Notes under the pieces: model-generated
Told to the model about the DNA's origin: nothing
Seen by the model: the letters and a program-made list of their open reading frames with translations, nothing else
The model's database searches: none
NCBI GenBank assembly: GCA_037577475.1
Contig: CM075184.1
Coordinates: 6,492,594-6,556,593, forward strand
Reading direction: 5' to 3'
From: Chaunax sp. Z400
Lineage: Eukaryota > Chordata > Actinopteri > Lophiiformes > Chaunacidae
Length of the DNA stretch: 64,000 nt
Shown here: piece after piece, positions 51,506-64,000 of the stretch
Position numbering within the stretch: position 1 is the first letter of the stretch
Layout of the letters: each line of letters opens with the position of its first letter
Made by a program: the position numbers and the translations under genes

Positions 51506-52070
51506 TCCTGTAATAACACATTCAGCTGTTGAGATGGGTGAATCTCTACAAGGACCTGACAATTATGACAAATTAGCTAATAATTTAATCTTAACACCCC
51601 TTGTGAGACAGACCCAGTGGGGGTATAATGACGCATTTACAGCCATGTTATGTGTGAGCCGGCCCAACAACACTTTTAAATCCAGAGATAATGTGCCCGA
51701 CAGTGTCTTTCAAATTTCATTGTTAACCCAGGTTTTCTTAATCCGGCTGTGTGTGTCTCCCCATAAAAAGGGATATTTGATGCGTCATTTGACTCTTCTT
51801 CCAAACAACTTGGACCAATCGCATGTTGTTTACTTCAGTCATGAGGAACAGGTTTGGAGAGCCATGAAGAATATATACTGTATAACATTAATTCAACTCC
51901 AGTGGAAAGAAAGGGAGAAACAGAAACAGCAAGGGGTTGGGGAGACAAGGGAGACAACCGCAAAAACAAACAACAACAACAAGAACAACAACAAAAACAA
52001 CAAGAACAATAACAGCATTGATATACCGTATATATACAATAGCATCAACATCATAACCATAACTGTGTAA
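51435..52070 (+). other. Unrecognised 211-codon open frame
   Basis: This is the longest frame in the window that is not mostly tandem repeat. It starts in the SINE-like fragment and ends in an AAC/AAG-rich stretch (about 51960-52015) encoding an Asn/Lys run. The middle (residues about 35-170) has ordinary composition with no motif, signal peptide or membrane segment that I recognise. No upstream splice acceptor, Kozak context or partner exon is evident. A frame of this size, helped by a stop-poor repeat, can arise by chance in 64 kb. Most likely it is not a gene, although part of an unnamed dispersed element or a retained exon is possible. Confidence 0.15.
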
Positions 52071-52088
52071 CCTTGTTCGCCTTAATGT

Positions 52089-52218
<130 letters not shown>

Positions 52219-52229
52219 TTGTCAATGGA

Positions 52230-52600
52230 TGTGGTTTTAAGTGGGGGTCGTTACAACACCACGCCAACCCCCAGCGGTAGGCAGAGAAGGATCCAAACCA
52301 CCACGGCGCCCCACGGCCCCACAGAGCATGAAGGGCCCGAGGCCACGTGCCCCCGGGCGAACCACATGCCCACCACAAGGGAAAGCCAGCCAGGGGCCAC
52401 AGAGGGAGCGCCCCTGCCAAGAGCTGGCCCACAGAAGGACAGGAGACGGCAGACCCCCGGCACGACCAGAGGCCAGCCCCTCCAAAGCGCGGGCAGAGCC
52501 CACAGCCCCAAGACCCCGCCCACCCGAGACCTTCCCAAACCCCCGGCACAAAGCCCGCCACGCAACAGAGAGGACAGGGCCCCCCTAATAACCACACCAC
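52230..52600. other. GC-rich, C-skewed patch
   Basis: A block of roughly 370 bp with strongly raised GC and an excess of C over G on the plus strand. By eye it holds about 20 CpG sites. Stop codons are scarce, so frames are open in most phases (plus 104-135 codons; minus 104, 175 and 181 codons), rich in Pro/Arg/Gln on plus and Gly/Trp/Val on minus. These overlaps reflect base composition. It follows a microsatellite and grades into (ACC)n-like sequence near 52600-52625. It could be part of an unnamed fish repeat or a small CpG island. Confidence 0.6.
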
Positions 52601-53399
52601 AATAACCAATAACCACCACCACCACAGAGGGAGCTCCCACCACCAGGGCCCGACCTACAGGGGGACAGAGGATCTTAACGTTTACTACCTCACAAGAGAA
52701 ACTCTCAACATCCTGGCATCTAGGTCTACTGGACTTTGCAAGAATAGAAATTGAATTGTTTTTTTGTTTGTTTTTTGTTTGTTTTTTACAGCCCATTTTA
52801 ACCAGAATCCCTGACCATAACCTCCACCAGAATAGACTACTGTGCAGCGTAAGTTACCAAGGTGATAAAGTCAAATTAAAAGACTTAAAAGAGACCACCT
52901 TTGTGACATTGAAAACTCTGCCATTAGGCTCCACATACCTCGCTAACCCATTAATCTTTCTTTCCTTCCAGAGAGTTAACACCAACAAATATCAAAGCTT
53001 TCGTATTTGTATATAGTCTTCAATCAATGTTAATTATGGGTAAACAGAGCAAGACAAGGTGACTTAGATTACCAGGTGGAGACACATGGCTCAGTGATAG
53101 CTGCAGTATCTTTGTTTGACAGGGAGGGCAAACATTAACTGCTGAGCGATAAAGTGGCGGTGACTTTCAACCAGCTCCCACGTAAGGGCTAGAACACTGC
53201 AGGACATCAAGACCTACATCAGCAGGAGAATGTGAGCACAAGTTCAAATGGGAGAGGAGGGAACCAGTGGGGTATTTCAGTACAATTTTCTGGTATGGTT
53301 CTGTTTTTTTCAATGATTCATTTTCTTTCTGAAAAATATCCTGTTGGTTGGACGGAGGTCATGTGACAACCCATGTTTGTCTGTTGTAAATAAGTAATT
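52601..53399. other. No gene seen
   Basis: (ACC)n-like patch near 52610-52625 and a (GTTTTTT)n-like patch at 52757-52790. An 86-codon frame at 52756-53016 is unassigned. Confidence 0.45.
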
Positions 53400-53585
53400 G
53401 ACAGACTTCAGTTACATTTTGTAAGGGACAAACACTCACACACCAATGGAACAGCCATCGGTGGGCTTCAGTATCTTGCTCAAGGCCACTTAGACATGTA
53501 GACTGCAGGGACCAGGGATGGAACCACCAATCTTGTAATAATTGGACGACCACTCTACGTCCTGAGCCAGCCTCCCTGGCTGGGG
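53400..53585 (-). mobile_element. tRNA-derived SINE, minus orientation
   Basis: On the minus strand, from about 53585: ggctggctcaggacgtagag (A box), B-box-like ggttccatcc (53516-53525), then 'gtctaagtggccttgagcaa', gatactgaagcccaccgatg and 'gctgttccattggtgtgtga'. Same family as 24397 and 54075. The 3' tail is lost. Confidence 0.78.
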
Positions 53586-54074
53586 TTTGCATTTGTGTTG
53601 CTGTTGGGGTGATATCCTACTTGGCTCCCCGGTGGCCCGGTCTCGCCTCCTCATCACTATAAGGACATTGTTGTACTGTCATCATCATATTGCATCATAT
53701 ATATTAATAATTAGGAGCATAATAACTATGTGACTGTTACTGTCATATATTTATTACCACTTAATACTACACTATGACCAAAACTTGCATGCCCCTTGTG
53801 AGTGCATTAGGAAGCGCCCCTTTGATGATTTGTTATAGGGAGTGTTGTGGGGTTGAGGGAGTATTGAGGGGTTGGTGGACTTGGTGACAAACATAGGGAC
53901 AAATGATTAAAATATTGCACTTCAATACCTATTATATTAAAATGTAAGCTATTTTTTCCTTTTTTCAAAAAACTTAAACTTAATTGAAGCTGTGTTCTTA
54001 TTCAAAGTTAATATTTTGAAAATACTGCAATATAAAAAAATGAATTTTCCTCAAACTATCTTGTCTTCTGGGTC
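53586..54074. other. No gene seen
   Basis: AT-rich spacer between two oppositely oriented SINEs. Nothing recognisable. Confidence 0.45.
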
Positions 54075-54240
54075 CACTTCGACACGGTTATGGCAAAGGA
54101 GGTAGAGTAGATTGTCCACCCATCAGAGGATCAGTGGTTTGGCTTTGGCAGCATGTCGAAGTGCCCATATTGCTCCCCTTCTATAAGTGTGTGAGTGTGA
54201 ATGATAGATATGGCACCTGTGCAATGCCAGACAGAGACAA
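54075..54240 (+). mobile_element. tRNA-derived SINE, diverged copy
   Basis: Plus strand: ggcaaaggaggtagagtaga (A box region), 'ttgtccacccatcagaggat', B-box-like 'gtggtttggctt', 'catgtcgaagtgcccatatt' and tgctccccttctataagtgt. The order matches the other SINEs, with more substitutions. Confidence 0.68.
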
Positions 54241-54482
54241 TGAAAGTATAGTATTTATTGTGTTCTAATGACCAATGCGACCATTGTTCTCTTTATGTAA
54301 AGAAACTGGCTCTGAATTATTCATTATTCAATATTGTGAGTATCCTCAGATTTGTGGTCATTAATGAATATGCTAAATGTCTTGTCTGCTCTCATGATTG
54401 TAAAGAGGTGTCTCTTGCTTGTAATATGTGTAAGTATTCATATATATGACTCTTAGTTAACTACTGTTACTTTTATAAACGT

Positions 54483-56036
54483 TTGTGCTTTTATTCTGCT
54501 GTTAAAGTAGCTGTAATTAAACCTCTTCTTAAAAAGCCTCCTCTTGATCCAGAGGTCCTAGCTAACAACAGACCTATATCCAATCTTTCCTTCCTCTCTA
54601 AAATTATAGAGAAAGCAGTTGCTAATCAGTTATGTGATTTTCTACATAATAGTTTATTTGAGGATTTCCAGTCAGGCTTCAGAGAGCATCATAGGACAGA
54701 GACAGTATTGGTCAAAGTTACTAATGACCTCCTAATTGCATCAGATGAGGGACTCGAATATTTAATTGGTTTTAAAGGGACTGCATTAAGATGTTTAAGT
54801 CCTATTTACTGTATCAGATTGAGCTCAGTTTGTATATGTTAATGATGAATCCTCCATGCACAACAAGTTAATCACAGAGTCCCTCAGGGTTCTGTGCTTG
54901 GACCAGTATTGCTCACAATATATATGCTCCCTCTAGGTAATATCAGGAAATTAAAAACTAAACTTCAGGCATGTCTTGAAGACATAAAATCCTAGACCAC
55001 CTGCAATTTTCTGCTACTTAATTCAGACAAAACTGAAGTTATTGTGCCCTCAGAAATAGATTATCTAATGATATAATTACTCTGGGCGTTACCTTGTTAC
55101 CTTAGCCTCTAGCACCACCATGAGGAATCTGGGTGTTAAGTTTGACTCCCACATAAGACAAATTTCTAGGACTGCCTTTTTCCATCTTTGTAAACTTTCA
55201 AAAATTAGGTACATTTTGTCTCAAAAAAACGCAGAAATGCATTTGTTACTTCCACTCTTAATCTGCACTGGCTCTCTGTTCAGAATGGAATTTTTCTTTT
55301 TTGTTCTTCTCCTCATGTACAAAACCCTTAATGGTCAGGCACCAACATACCTTCTGGAGCTTGTAGTACCCGACTACCCATCTAGAACATTACGCTCCCG
55401 GGATGCAGGGTTTCCTTTTTGAAAAAGCTTATAATTAAAGCTGGCTTAGGCTAGTCTTTAGCTATGTTGCTAAAGGTCTAGCCTGCTGGGGGACTTCCCA
55501 TGATGCACTGAGCTCCTCTCTCCTCCTCTCCCTCTCTTCAGATTCATATCTCATTAATGCATGTTACCAACTTAAATGCTTCCCCGGAGTCTTTGCTTTC
55601 TCATCCTGCAGATTCCTATGAATCAGTTTTGGACCTACTGCTGGGATCCTGGTTGATGCCCAGTGATAGCCTACTATTAGTCTTATAAATCATCATCATT
55701 TTGGTAATGTATTATTATTATTTTTATTATTATTATTTATTGTTATGATTATTATTATTATTAGCCACTATTATTATTATTGTTGTTGTCATTGTTGCTG
55801 TGATTGCAGTAATTATTATAGATGCTACTAATGGTAATTTTCTTTTCACTATAGCTAATATTATAGTATTATATTATTATACAATTGTTGCTGCTGTACA
55901 TGTCTGTGTCTCTGTTCCTCAATCACTCTCTCTCTCTCCGACATAAAGAGTCGTCTAGTCCTGCTCTTCTTGGAAAGTGCTTTGATAAGTTTTGTGATTT
56001 GGTGCTATATAAATAAAATTGACTTAACTGACTTAA
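54483..56036 (+). mobile_element. L2/CR1-type LINE, 3' part, RT active site deleted
   Basis: The frame 54483-54842 gives the N-terminal RT blocks: AVIKPLLKKPPLDPEVLANN, RPISNLSFLSKIIEKAVANQ and DFQSGFREHHRTETVLVKV. After a gap, RVPQGSVLGPVLLTIYMLPL appears near 54885, but the following YADD segment with the catalytic aspartates is absent. The text goes directly to 'KLKTKLQACLEDIK' and LNSDKTEVIVPSEID near 55020. C-terminal blocks MRNLGVKFDS (55120) and KTLNGQAPTYLLELVVPDYP (about 55320) follow. The 3' UTR contains (ATT)n and ends in gtgctatataaataaaattg with a short 'gactta' tail, typical of fish L2 elements. Dead copy. Confidence 0.88.
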
Positions 56037-58583
56037 TCGACATGTTTGTGGCGGTAGCTGGATATGTGTTTGTGTGTATGCAACCATATTAGCTGCTTTC
56101 CTACAGGTGTTGCACTAGACATGGGGCATTCGGAGGGCTGAATGGAGTAGTGTCGAGGAACAGGGAGGGACAAGTTCGCTTTCAGAGGGGGAGGAACTTA
56201 GAACATAAATCCTCCAGCTTCTCTTTGATAAGGCTTCAATTCACCAGAGATCATGTACCATTCCAAAAGCTGCCTGCTTCAAAGTCCCAGCCAACTCACA
56301 TAACATCCTCACATGCCTCCAGCATTTCTACATGCACAAACACTTATAAATTCAAACACATATCATTTGTGTAACTTAAACTCTGTCTGACAACATATTG
56401 ATACAAGAGCATATAAAAATGCACAGACAGTAACAGAATAGGTATTGATTAAAAACAATCTGCAAAAATGTCTCTATAAGAACAAAACATACTGTAGTAC
56501 CTCACACACACTGAAACGCACACTCCACACCCCTGGACCAAAATAAGGCCATTTCTGTATTTAGATTTTCACACAATTAAGTCGACCTAATGTGAGTGGA
56601 CAGGCGCCTACTGGCATGGCTGCAAGACACAATGTGCTGTAATTACACATTCACTAAATGCAAACATCTGAAAATGTTGTCCTCTGTCAAACGCAGCAGA
56701 CTGAATGAATAAAAGGGTCCAAGGTTACACAGCAGAATCTGAAGCACACTTTGTGCACAACTTCACCACTTAGACGTTACAGCTAGTATTTATTCTGATG
56801 AAGATTCAAACACTCGTCCAGTTGTGGAGAGGAGAGAGGTTTTTTGTTTTTTTTATTGTTTTTGTATATTTTTAATCAAGTTTGTAAATTCTTTTTGAGG
56901 GATTCTGACCATTTCTTTTGCCAATCGCATCAATCTAACAGAAACAAAACCACAACAAATGTTTTCAATGTTTTCTGCAGAATAGTGCATGAAGATGGAA
57001 GCAGCCTTGTTCACTTCATTTGTGTGGGTGTTGCTCTAAGCCTTGCATGCATTCAGGGTTAATGCAGGCTGTAGACAGACGTGATCCTAAATGGCACCAC
57101 ACTGTGAGCCTTTACTATAGCACACCATGACCCCCATGCTACACTCTGGGAAAAAAAGGCACCAGAAAATGGTTGTTTTTTAGTAAGGCATGGCAGAGCC
57201 CTGAACTGGGCTGTTGGTAGGATGTAGGACAAAAGTTGCTCTTTCAACCAGTCCAGTGATGATATCTATGTATGTGTGCATGGATGAACATGTGAACGTG
57301 TGACTGGCTGCTGGCCTGACTGCAGGGAAGAGATTCTATACAGTCAGAAATCACTACTTCACTGCTGAGGCAGCCTCCAGTCCATGCAACAAGGACCCCC
57401 CTCTTCATCATATCCCTGCTGACTAACTTGGGCCTACCCGCAACAAACACCCCCCCAGCTCGCTCTGTCCAATGTGACTGAAGGGTGAATGGGGCGTCCC
57501 AGATGGAGATAAGTGAATGCTGACCGCTCACCACGCAGCCAACCACTTCTCCTGGGAAGACAGCTTCCACCAACACCAGTGTTTGGACGCCAGAGACAAA
57601 CGGTCAGCCTTCTGTTTGATGCATCAGTCTGGACATCATCCTACAGCCATGGCAGCTCTGAGAGGCTGTAGCATTCATTGTAAAGAAAAGCTAACTGCCA
57701 CATAACCCAAATAAGTTATGACCCGATGATGGCCCTACAATAAACTATGTAAAATGTCTGCATGTCTGCATAATATAAAGATGGACGACATGACAGCTCT
57801 CAAAAAGAGAAGCCAAAACATGTCGATCGTCCCCGGATGGTTAGCTGCAGTGTAGGTCGTATACCCCTCCCCATCTGTGTTATCAGATGAAACAAGCTAA
57901 GAATGAAACGTTCATGTCAAATAATTTATCCCCAAATATGGTTCCTGTTATTTTATAGTTCTTATCACACTGATGTGTAGTGAAGTGTCTGATAACTTAT
58001 TTAATGCCATAAAAAAGGGGTTGAAACATCCTGATTGACACCTGAGCCCTGCTCATGATCGAGTCTGGCAGATTTATGGTGGAAGCTTCAAATCTCAGCC
58101 ATGGTGGTTGCTGCTTGTTCTGGACACTAAAGTGAGGTGCATATAGGAGGGGCGTCCCACAATGCACCACTTTCACTGTCTTAAAGTCCTTTGATTAGAG
58201 TTAATTAGAAGCACAAATACCCTGATTGCCCCTTTCCCTGCAAGGGTAAATAATCAAGAGAAAAAGATGTCTTTAATGTGATATGATATGATATGATGAT
58301 ATGTGTAGAAGAGCTGATAAACTTAAGTGAATTGACTTCAGTTAATTAATAACAACTGAAATAATTTATTATGTATATTGTAACATATATTAATATCAAT
58401 TATGAATAAAAGACACTTTTTCTGTTCAGAATTTCCATGTTAGTTAATAATGAATAATTAAATCAGCTTATATAGGAACACATTATACAGGCCTAATAAA
58501 CATGTAATCTATCCCATGAAAAAAGGCTTTGTGACAAGAGGTTTAGCTACATTATTACCTGAAGCTCCTTGGTTGCTAACAGC
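56037..58583. other. No confident gene
   Basis: About 2.5 kb without a recognised repeat, less AT-rich than average at 57050-57700. A 110-codon minus frame at 57244-57576 has no domain that I can name and no convincing splice sites. The part around 56560-56800 has balanced, unique-looking sequence with a taattacac core but no coding signal. Confidence 0.5.
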
Positions 58584-59003
<420 letters not shown>

Positions 59004-60589
59004 CCTACCTAACGTTATTTCTGCACTCGTTCTGTTTCATCCTTTCACGATCAGCTCCTCTCATTATAGATACGGTTTGGCTGGACTAATAATTATGAAT
59101 ACAGTTCTATGAAAAGTCACGTTTAACCATCTGCAACATGCAGACAACTTAATGTTACTTTGCTAACCTAAATGCATGGTGAGCTAGCTCGTTAGCTTAG
59201 ACATTATACAACCTTATTCAACTGTTATTAACTTAGAAAAAAAAAGGTTGTCAGGTCTGCATTAACTCAACTCACAATCACAATTCGATCTTTCCTCATC
59301 CATCCCAGCCCGTTTACCTTTCTAACAAATGCAAAGCACAGTATTCAACAAAGTGAGGAGAGCTAATGAGATACAACCAAAGTTGTGTTGATTTTGATCT
59401 CTTGAAATGATTTACATACATTACACATTATACATTACAAAGTAATTGTCAATGATCCCTGTTTGAATCCAGCACCAGGATTGGTCAAACTGTTCCTCTG
59501 TTGTTTTTTTTCATCCTACTGCACACTTTGGGTTGTTGAGGAGATCTACATGTCCTCTCTAAGAGATACTTTTGTTCCTCCTTTCTTTATTAAGGTGGTC
59601 AATGTTGCCTTCATCAGGGCGTGACAGTGTCTCACACAGGCATAAACGAAGCTTAAGTACAGCCTCGCAGAGCTGCTAGCATATCTGTGGTCTGGTAGGG
59701 CTCTGATTTATTTTTATGGATGCTTCAAAATACAGGACTTTTCCCCATGAGACTGGGGTCCCAGTCTGGTGTGTGACCATGGGCTCTCCGACTGCCCAGT
59801 GCAAAGTGTCATTGCTAGTGCAAAACTGATGCAGTCGTCATTTTCATGCCCAGCCCCCGTGTTCTTTAAGTAGGAAGTATTCTGGTTCCCGTCTGTGCAC
59901 CGATGTTATGCTAAAATTAAGTTTGGTGGTCTAAAGTCAATGTTGCAGGATTTTTCTCACTATTAAAGGTGCATTGTTCAGATAGTCATGTATTTATTCA
60001 TCAAATTTTGTCTAACTCCATTCAGTTCAATAAATTACTTCATGCAATGTAGAGACTCGTGCCTGTATAGACAGAATTCATCAGGAGGATGTCTCAGCAT
60101 TTATCAGCTTCATTTGAACCAACTGGACAGACTGTGTGTGGGACCTGAACCCAGAACATTAACGTCAGATCCCGTCCATGTGTCAGAAGATTTATTAATA
60201 TATTAATTATCAGAATGAAATAAACATTTTTGACATAAATAGTCTTTAACAAAACATTTATCTATTTTTAAAAACACTTCTTCTGTCTATAGGCAGCTTT
60301 GGTAAAGCTTGAATTGTCTCTCCCTCTAAAATTCAGTGGGAAAAATCCACACTGCTCTCAATGCCACGTTTGCTTGCGCTTTTGACAAGAACTCATTGCA
60401 GGAAGAATAAATTTGAATAAATTAATTTTTGATAATCCCATCTTTCATGCGTGTTGTCTGCCTCTGTGCCATAGTGTGGACGTTTGTAGCAGCATATGGT
60501 AGCAGCCTAAAGACTCATTAGGGACCCATCCTGCTCTACTGACCTCCATGTTGCATATGTTCAGAATCCTGTTTGATGTTAAAAAATAG
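59004..60589. other. No gene seen
   Basis: No recognisable frame or repeat. A 72-codon frame at 59988-60206 is unassigned. Confidence 0.5.
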
Positions 60590-60675
60590 GGTATTTATCT
60601 TGCAGTAAAAGGCTTTGCAGTTCGGACAGAAGCCTCTCGCTGTCAGGATCGGGCCACAAATGGATGACCCCTGCT
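60590..60675 (-). mobile_element. hAT-like element end, minus orientation
   Basis: On the minus strand: gagcaggggtcatccatttg, 'tggcccgatcctgacagcga', 'gaggcttctgtccgaactgc', 'aaagccttttactgc'. Matches the first 85 bases at 22796. It directly abuts the GGGCCC-ended fragment. Confidence 0.6.
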
Positions 60676-60734
60676 CTAAATGAACTTACACCATGGGCTT
60701 TAGACAATTCACCTCAGATTGTTTGAATAGGGCC
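60676..60734 (-). mobile_element. GGGCCC-ended repeat, 59 bp terminal scrap
   Basis: On the minus strand it begins gggccctattcaaacaatct and contains 'ctaaagcccatggtgtaag', comparable with the starts at 17760, 28630 and 63875. Confidence 0.55.
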
Positions 60735-61623
60735 CATAGTCTTGATATTTCATGTTATCCACTGCTTGGAACTTCACTGTTTCTCATGCAAAGATCCACC
60801 GACAACAACAGCAGACCATCAGGTAGTGAGGTCTAGCTTTAAATGCTCCACCCAGGGCACAAAATGTCAGCCATTGAAGACAATCTACAGACATTTAGAA
60901 TGCTGTTGTCCTTGGTTAATAGTGTTTACACACTGTGATTGAAACTGTGTAAGACAGTGAATGAACTGCATTTGCATCATAACTGTAAATGAGGTAAATA
61001 AGATCAACAAAGAAAAGACAAGAAGGTTTCGACTTCCTGTTCTCAAACAAAAAGGTGAGTGAGCGCTGCTCTATAAACCATGCAGGGCTCTGTCTCTGTG
61101 AAGACTTTTAGTATTTTATGCCGTTCCCCAACCTCTGTGTCAGTTGGCAGGGGGAAATGAGGATAGGTCACTGCATCTAAAGAAAGCCTATAGGGGTCCT
61201 GAGAGTGAAGGTGGTCCCATTAAGGACCATTAGTTTTATAGTGCTCCTTAACAAGCCAGACTTCCTGGATAGCCTTAAAAGTTTGATTCAAGAAGAACAA
61301 ATTAGGCAAAACATGTTAAAAAAGGTTCTCAGAGCGTTTCTTTTATTCACCTGGTGTCAACGGTTTTAAAGAGTGTTTGTCACTTCCTGTTCAAAAACAT
61401 ACGAACGTGGTTCTCCACCAAAGTAAATGGGTCTAATGTTGATCAAGACAAAATTTCTGGCCTGAGAATGAGAACACATACACACACATTCACAGTGTAT
61501 ACATAGACACACACACAGGCAGAGGTCAGATGAAACGTCCACTGACACCATCCAGCCAGTGGCATGTGAGGAATCTTAACAGCATTTTAAAGACCTGGGG
61601 AGACGTCAAGAAGGCACCAAAGG

Positions 61624-61624
<1 letters not shown>
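60735..61624. other. No gene seen
   Basis: Nothing recognisable. A short CA-rich patch lies near 61472-61520. Confidence 0.45.

Positions 61625-61705
<81 letters not shown>
61625..61705. repeat. (GT)n microsatellite
   Basis: About 40 uninterrupted GT repeats. Confidence 0.99.
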
Positions 61706-61706
<1 letters not shown>

Positions 61707-61754
61707 GATGTGGAGGGCTGATACTAGTGAATAGAATAATGAAGCCAGTCTTAC

Positions 61755-61812
61755 AAATTTCCCCACTGTGGGACTAATAAAGGGATATCTTATCTTATCT
61801 TATCTTATCTTA
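61755..61812 (+). mobile_element. LINE 3'-tail-only insertion
   Basis: Contains only aatttccccactgtgggact, 'aataaagggata' and (TCTTA)n, the same 3' end as the LINE at 4105. The bases tcttaca lie just before it (about 61749) and at its end (about 61806-61813), a possible target duplication, although the tail itself contains 'tctta'. Confidence 0.7.
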
Positions 61813-63635
<1,823 letters not shown>

Positions 63636-63874
63636 CTGACTCCTTCCTTGAATATATAAAGTCCAGTTCGACTTAAAAAATGAACCTGCTGACAAACACT
63701 AGGACATATTATGGCCTTTGGATTGTAAATGTTGTAAAATGGTTGCTCTTTGCTCAGGTTTTGGAAAACACCAAATAATTACATTTAGGAATGTATTTTC
63801 AGTCATCATAATTTAAAAATGTGCTTTACACAGATTATTTAAATGTGGTAAAAACAAGTGAACTTTTACATTTA

Positions 63875-64000
63875 GGGCCCTATTTAACTGTTCTGAAGTG
63901 TTTAGTCCATGGTCCAACTTAATTTAACTCTAGTTAAACGGTACATAATCTGAGTCAAAGGTAAGACTCCAAATGCAGTCCATCACATGGCCACATATAG
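63875..64000. mobile_element. GGGCCC-ended repeat, copy cut by window edge
   Basis: Starts gggccctatttaactgttct. The following 'gtccatggtcc', 'ctagttaaacggtacataat' and caaaggtaagactc align with 17760-17860. It continues past the end of the window. Confidence 0.6.

Noticed and set aside
57244..57576. 110-codon minus-strand frame as a possible exon
   Set aside because: No recognisable domain, no convincing splice sites, and its length is within chance expectation.

Overview
The window looks like non-coding nuclear DNA from a teleost fish. The evidence is the mix of dispersed repeats: decayed Tc1/mariner-type transposons, a V-SINE-like tRNA-derived SINE, several copies of a second tRNA-derived SINE, four kinds of LINE remnant (I/Nimb-like with RNase H, L1-like, L2/CR1-like and a Rex1-like scrap), GTTTACAC-ended and GGGCCCTATTT-ended DNA-transposon repeats, and many long (GT)n and (ATCT)n microsatellites. 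I found no host protein-coding gene, rRNA, functional tRNA, CRISPR array or bacterial-style operon. Open reading frames longer than about 150 codons are all explained by tandem repeats, by a GC-rich patch or by transposon remnants, except one 211-codon frame at 51435-52070 that I do not recognise and that is weakly supported.

Layout. 0.7-12 kb: three copies of a foldback/MITE-like family (about 732, 6480 and 11281), a LINE 3' end, a truncated Tc1 element fused to the second MITE copy, and an I-clade LINE whose RNase H domain is still readable. 13-15.2 kb: (GT)n arrays, then a roughly 1.5 kb minisatellite with a 38-40 bp unit. 15.3-16.9 kb: a Tc1-type element split by a V-SINE with a visible target-site duplication. 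17.7-23 kb: a GGGCCC-ended element, an 'ACCTCCGCCAAGGAGG' repeat, a small Tc1 remnant and a hAT-like end. 24-25.7 kb: about 1.5 kb of (ATCT)n with a SINE inside. 26.5-27.6 kb: an L1-like 3' fragment holding a near-perfect 47 bp inverted repeat. 28.6-43 kb: sparse old repeats and long featureless stretches. 43.3-44.4 kb: a 21 bp minisatellite open in five frames. 44.6-51 kb: further Tc1-type elements, including a nearly complete 1.6 kb one. 51.4-56 kb: an odd composite of SINE-like sequence, the unknown ORF, microsatellites and a GC-rich patch, then two SINEs and an L2-type LINE lacking its RT active site. 56-64 kb: mostly unique-looking sequence with microsatellites and short repeat ends.

No genes here can be shown to act together. 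The contents are best read as an intergenic or intronic region shaped by nested transposition and tandem-repeat expansion. Repeat-family names rest on my recognition of motifs and sequence patterns and were not checked against a database.
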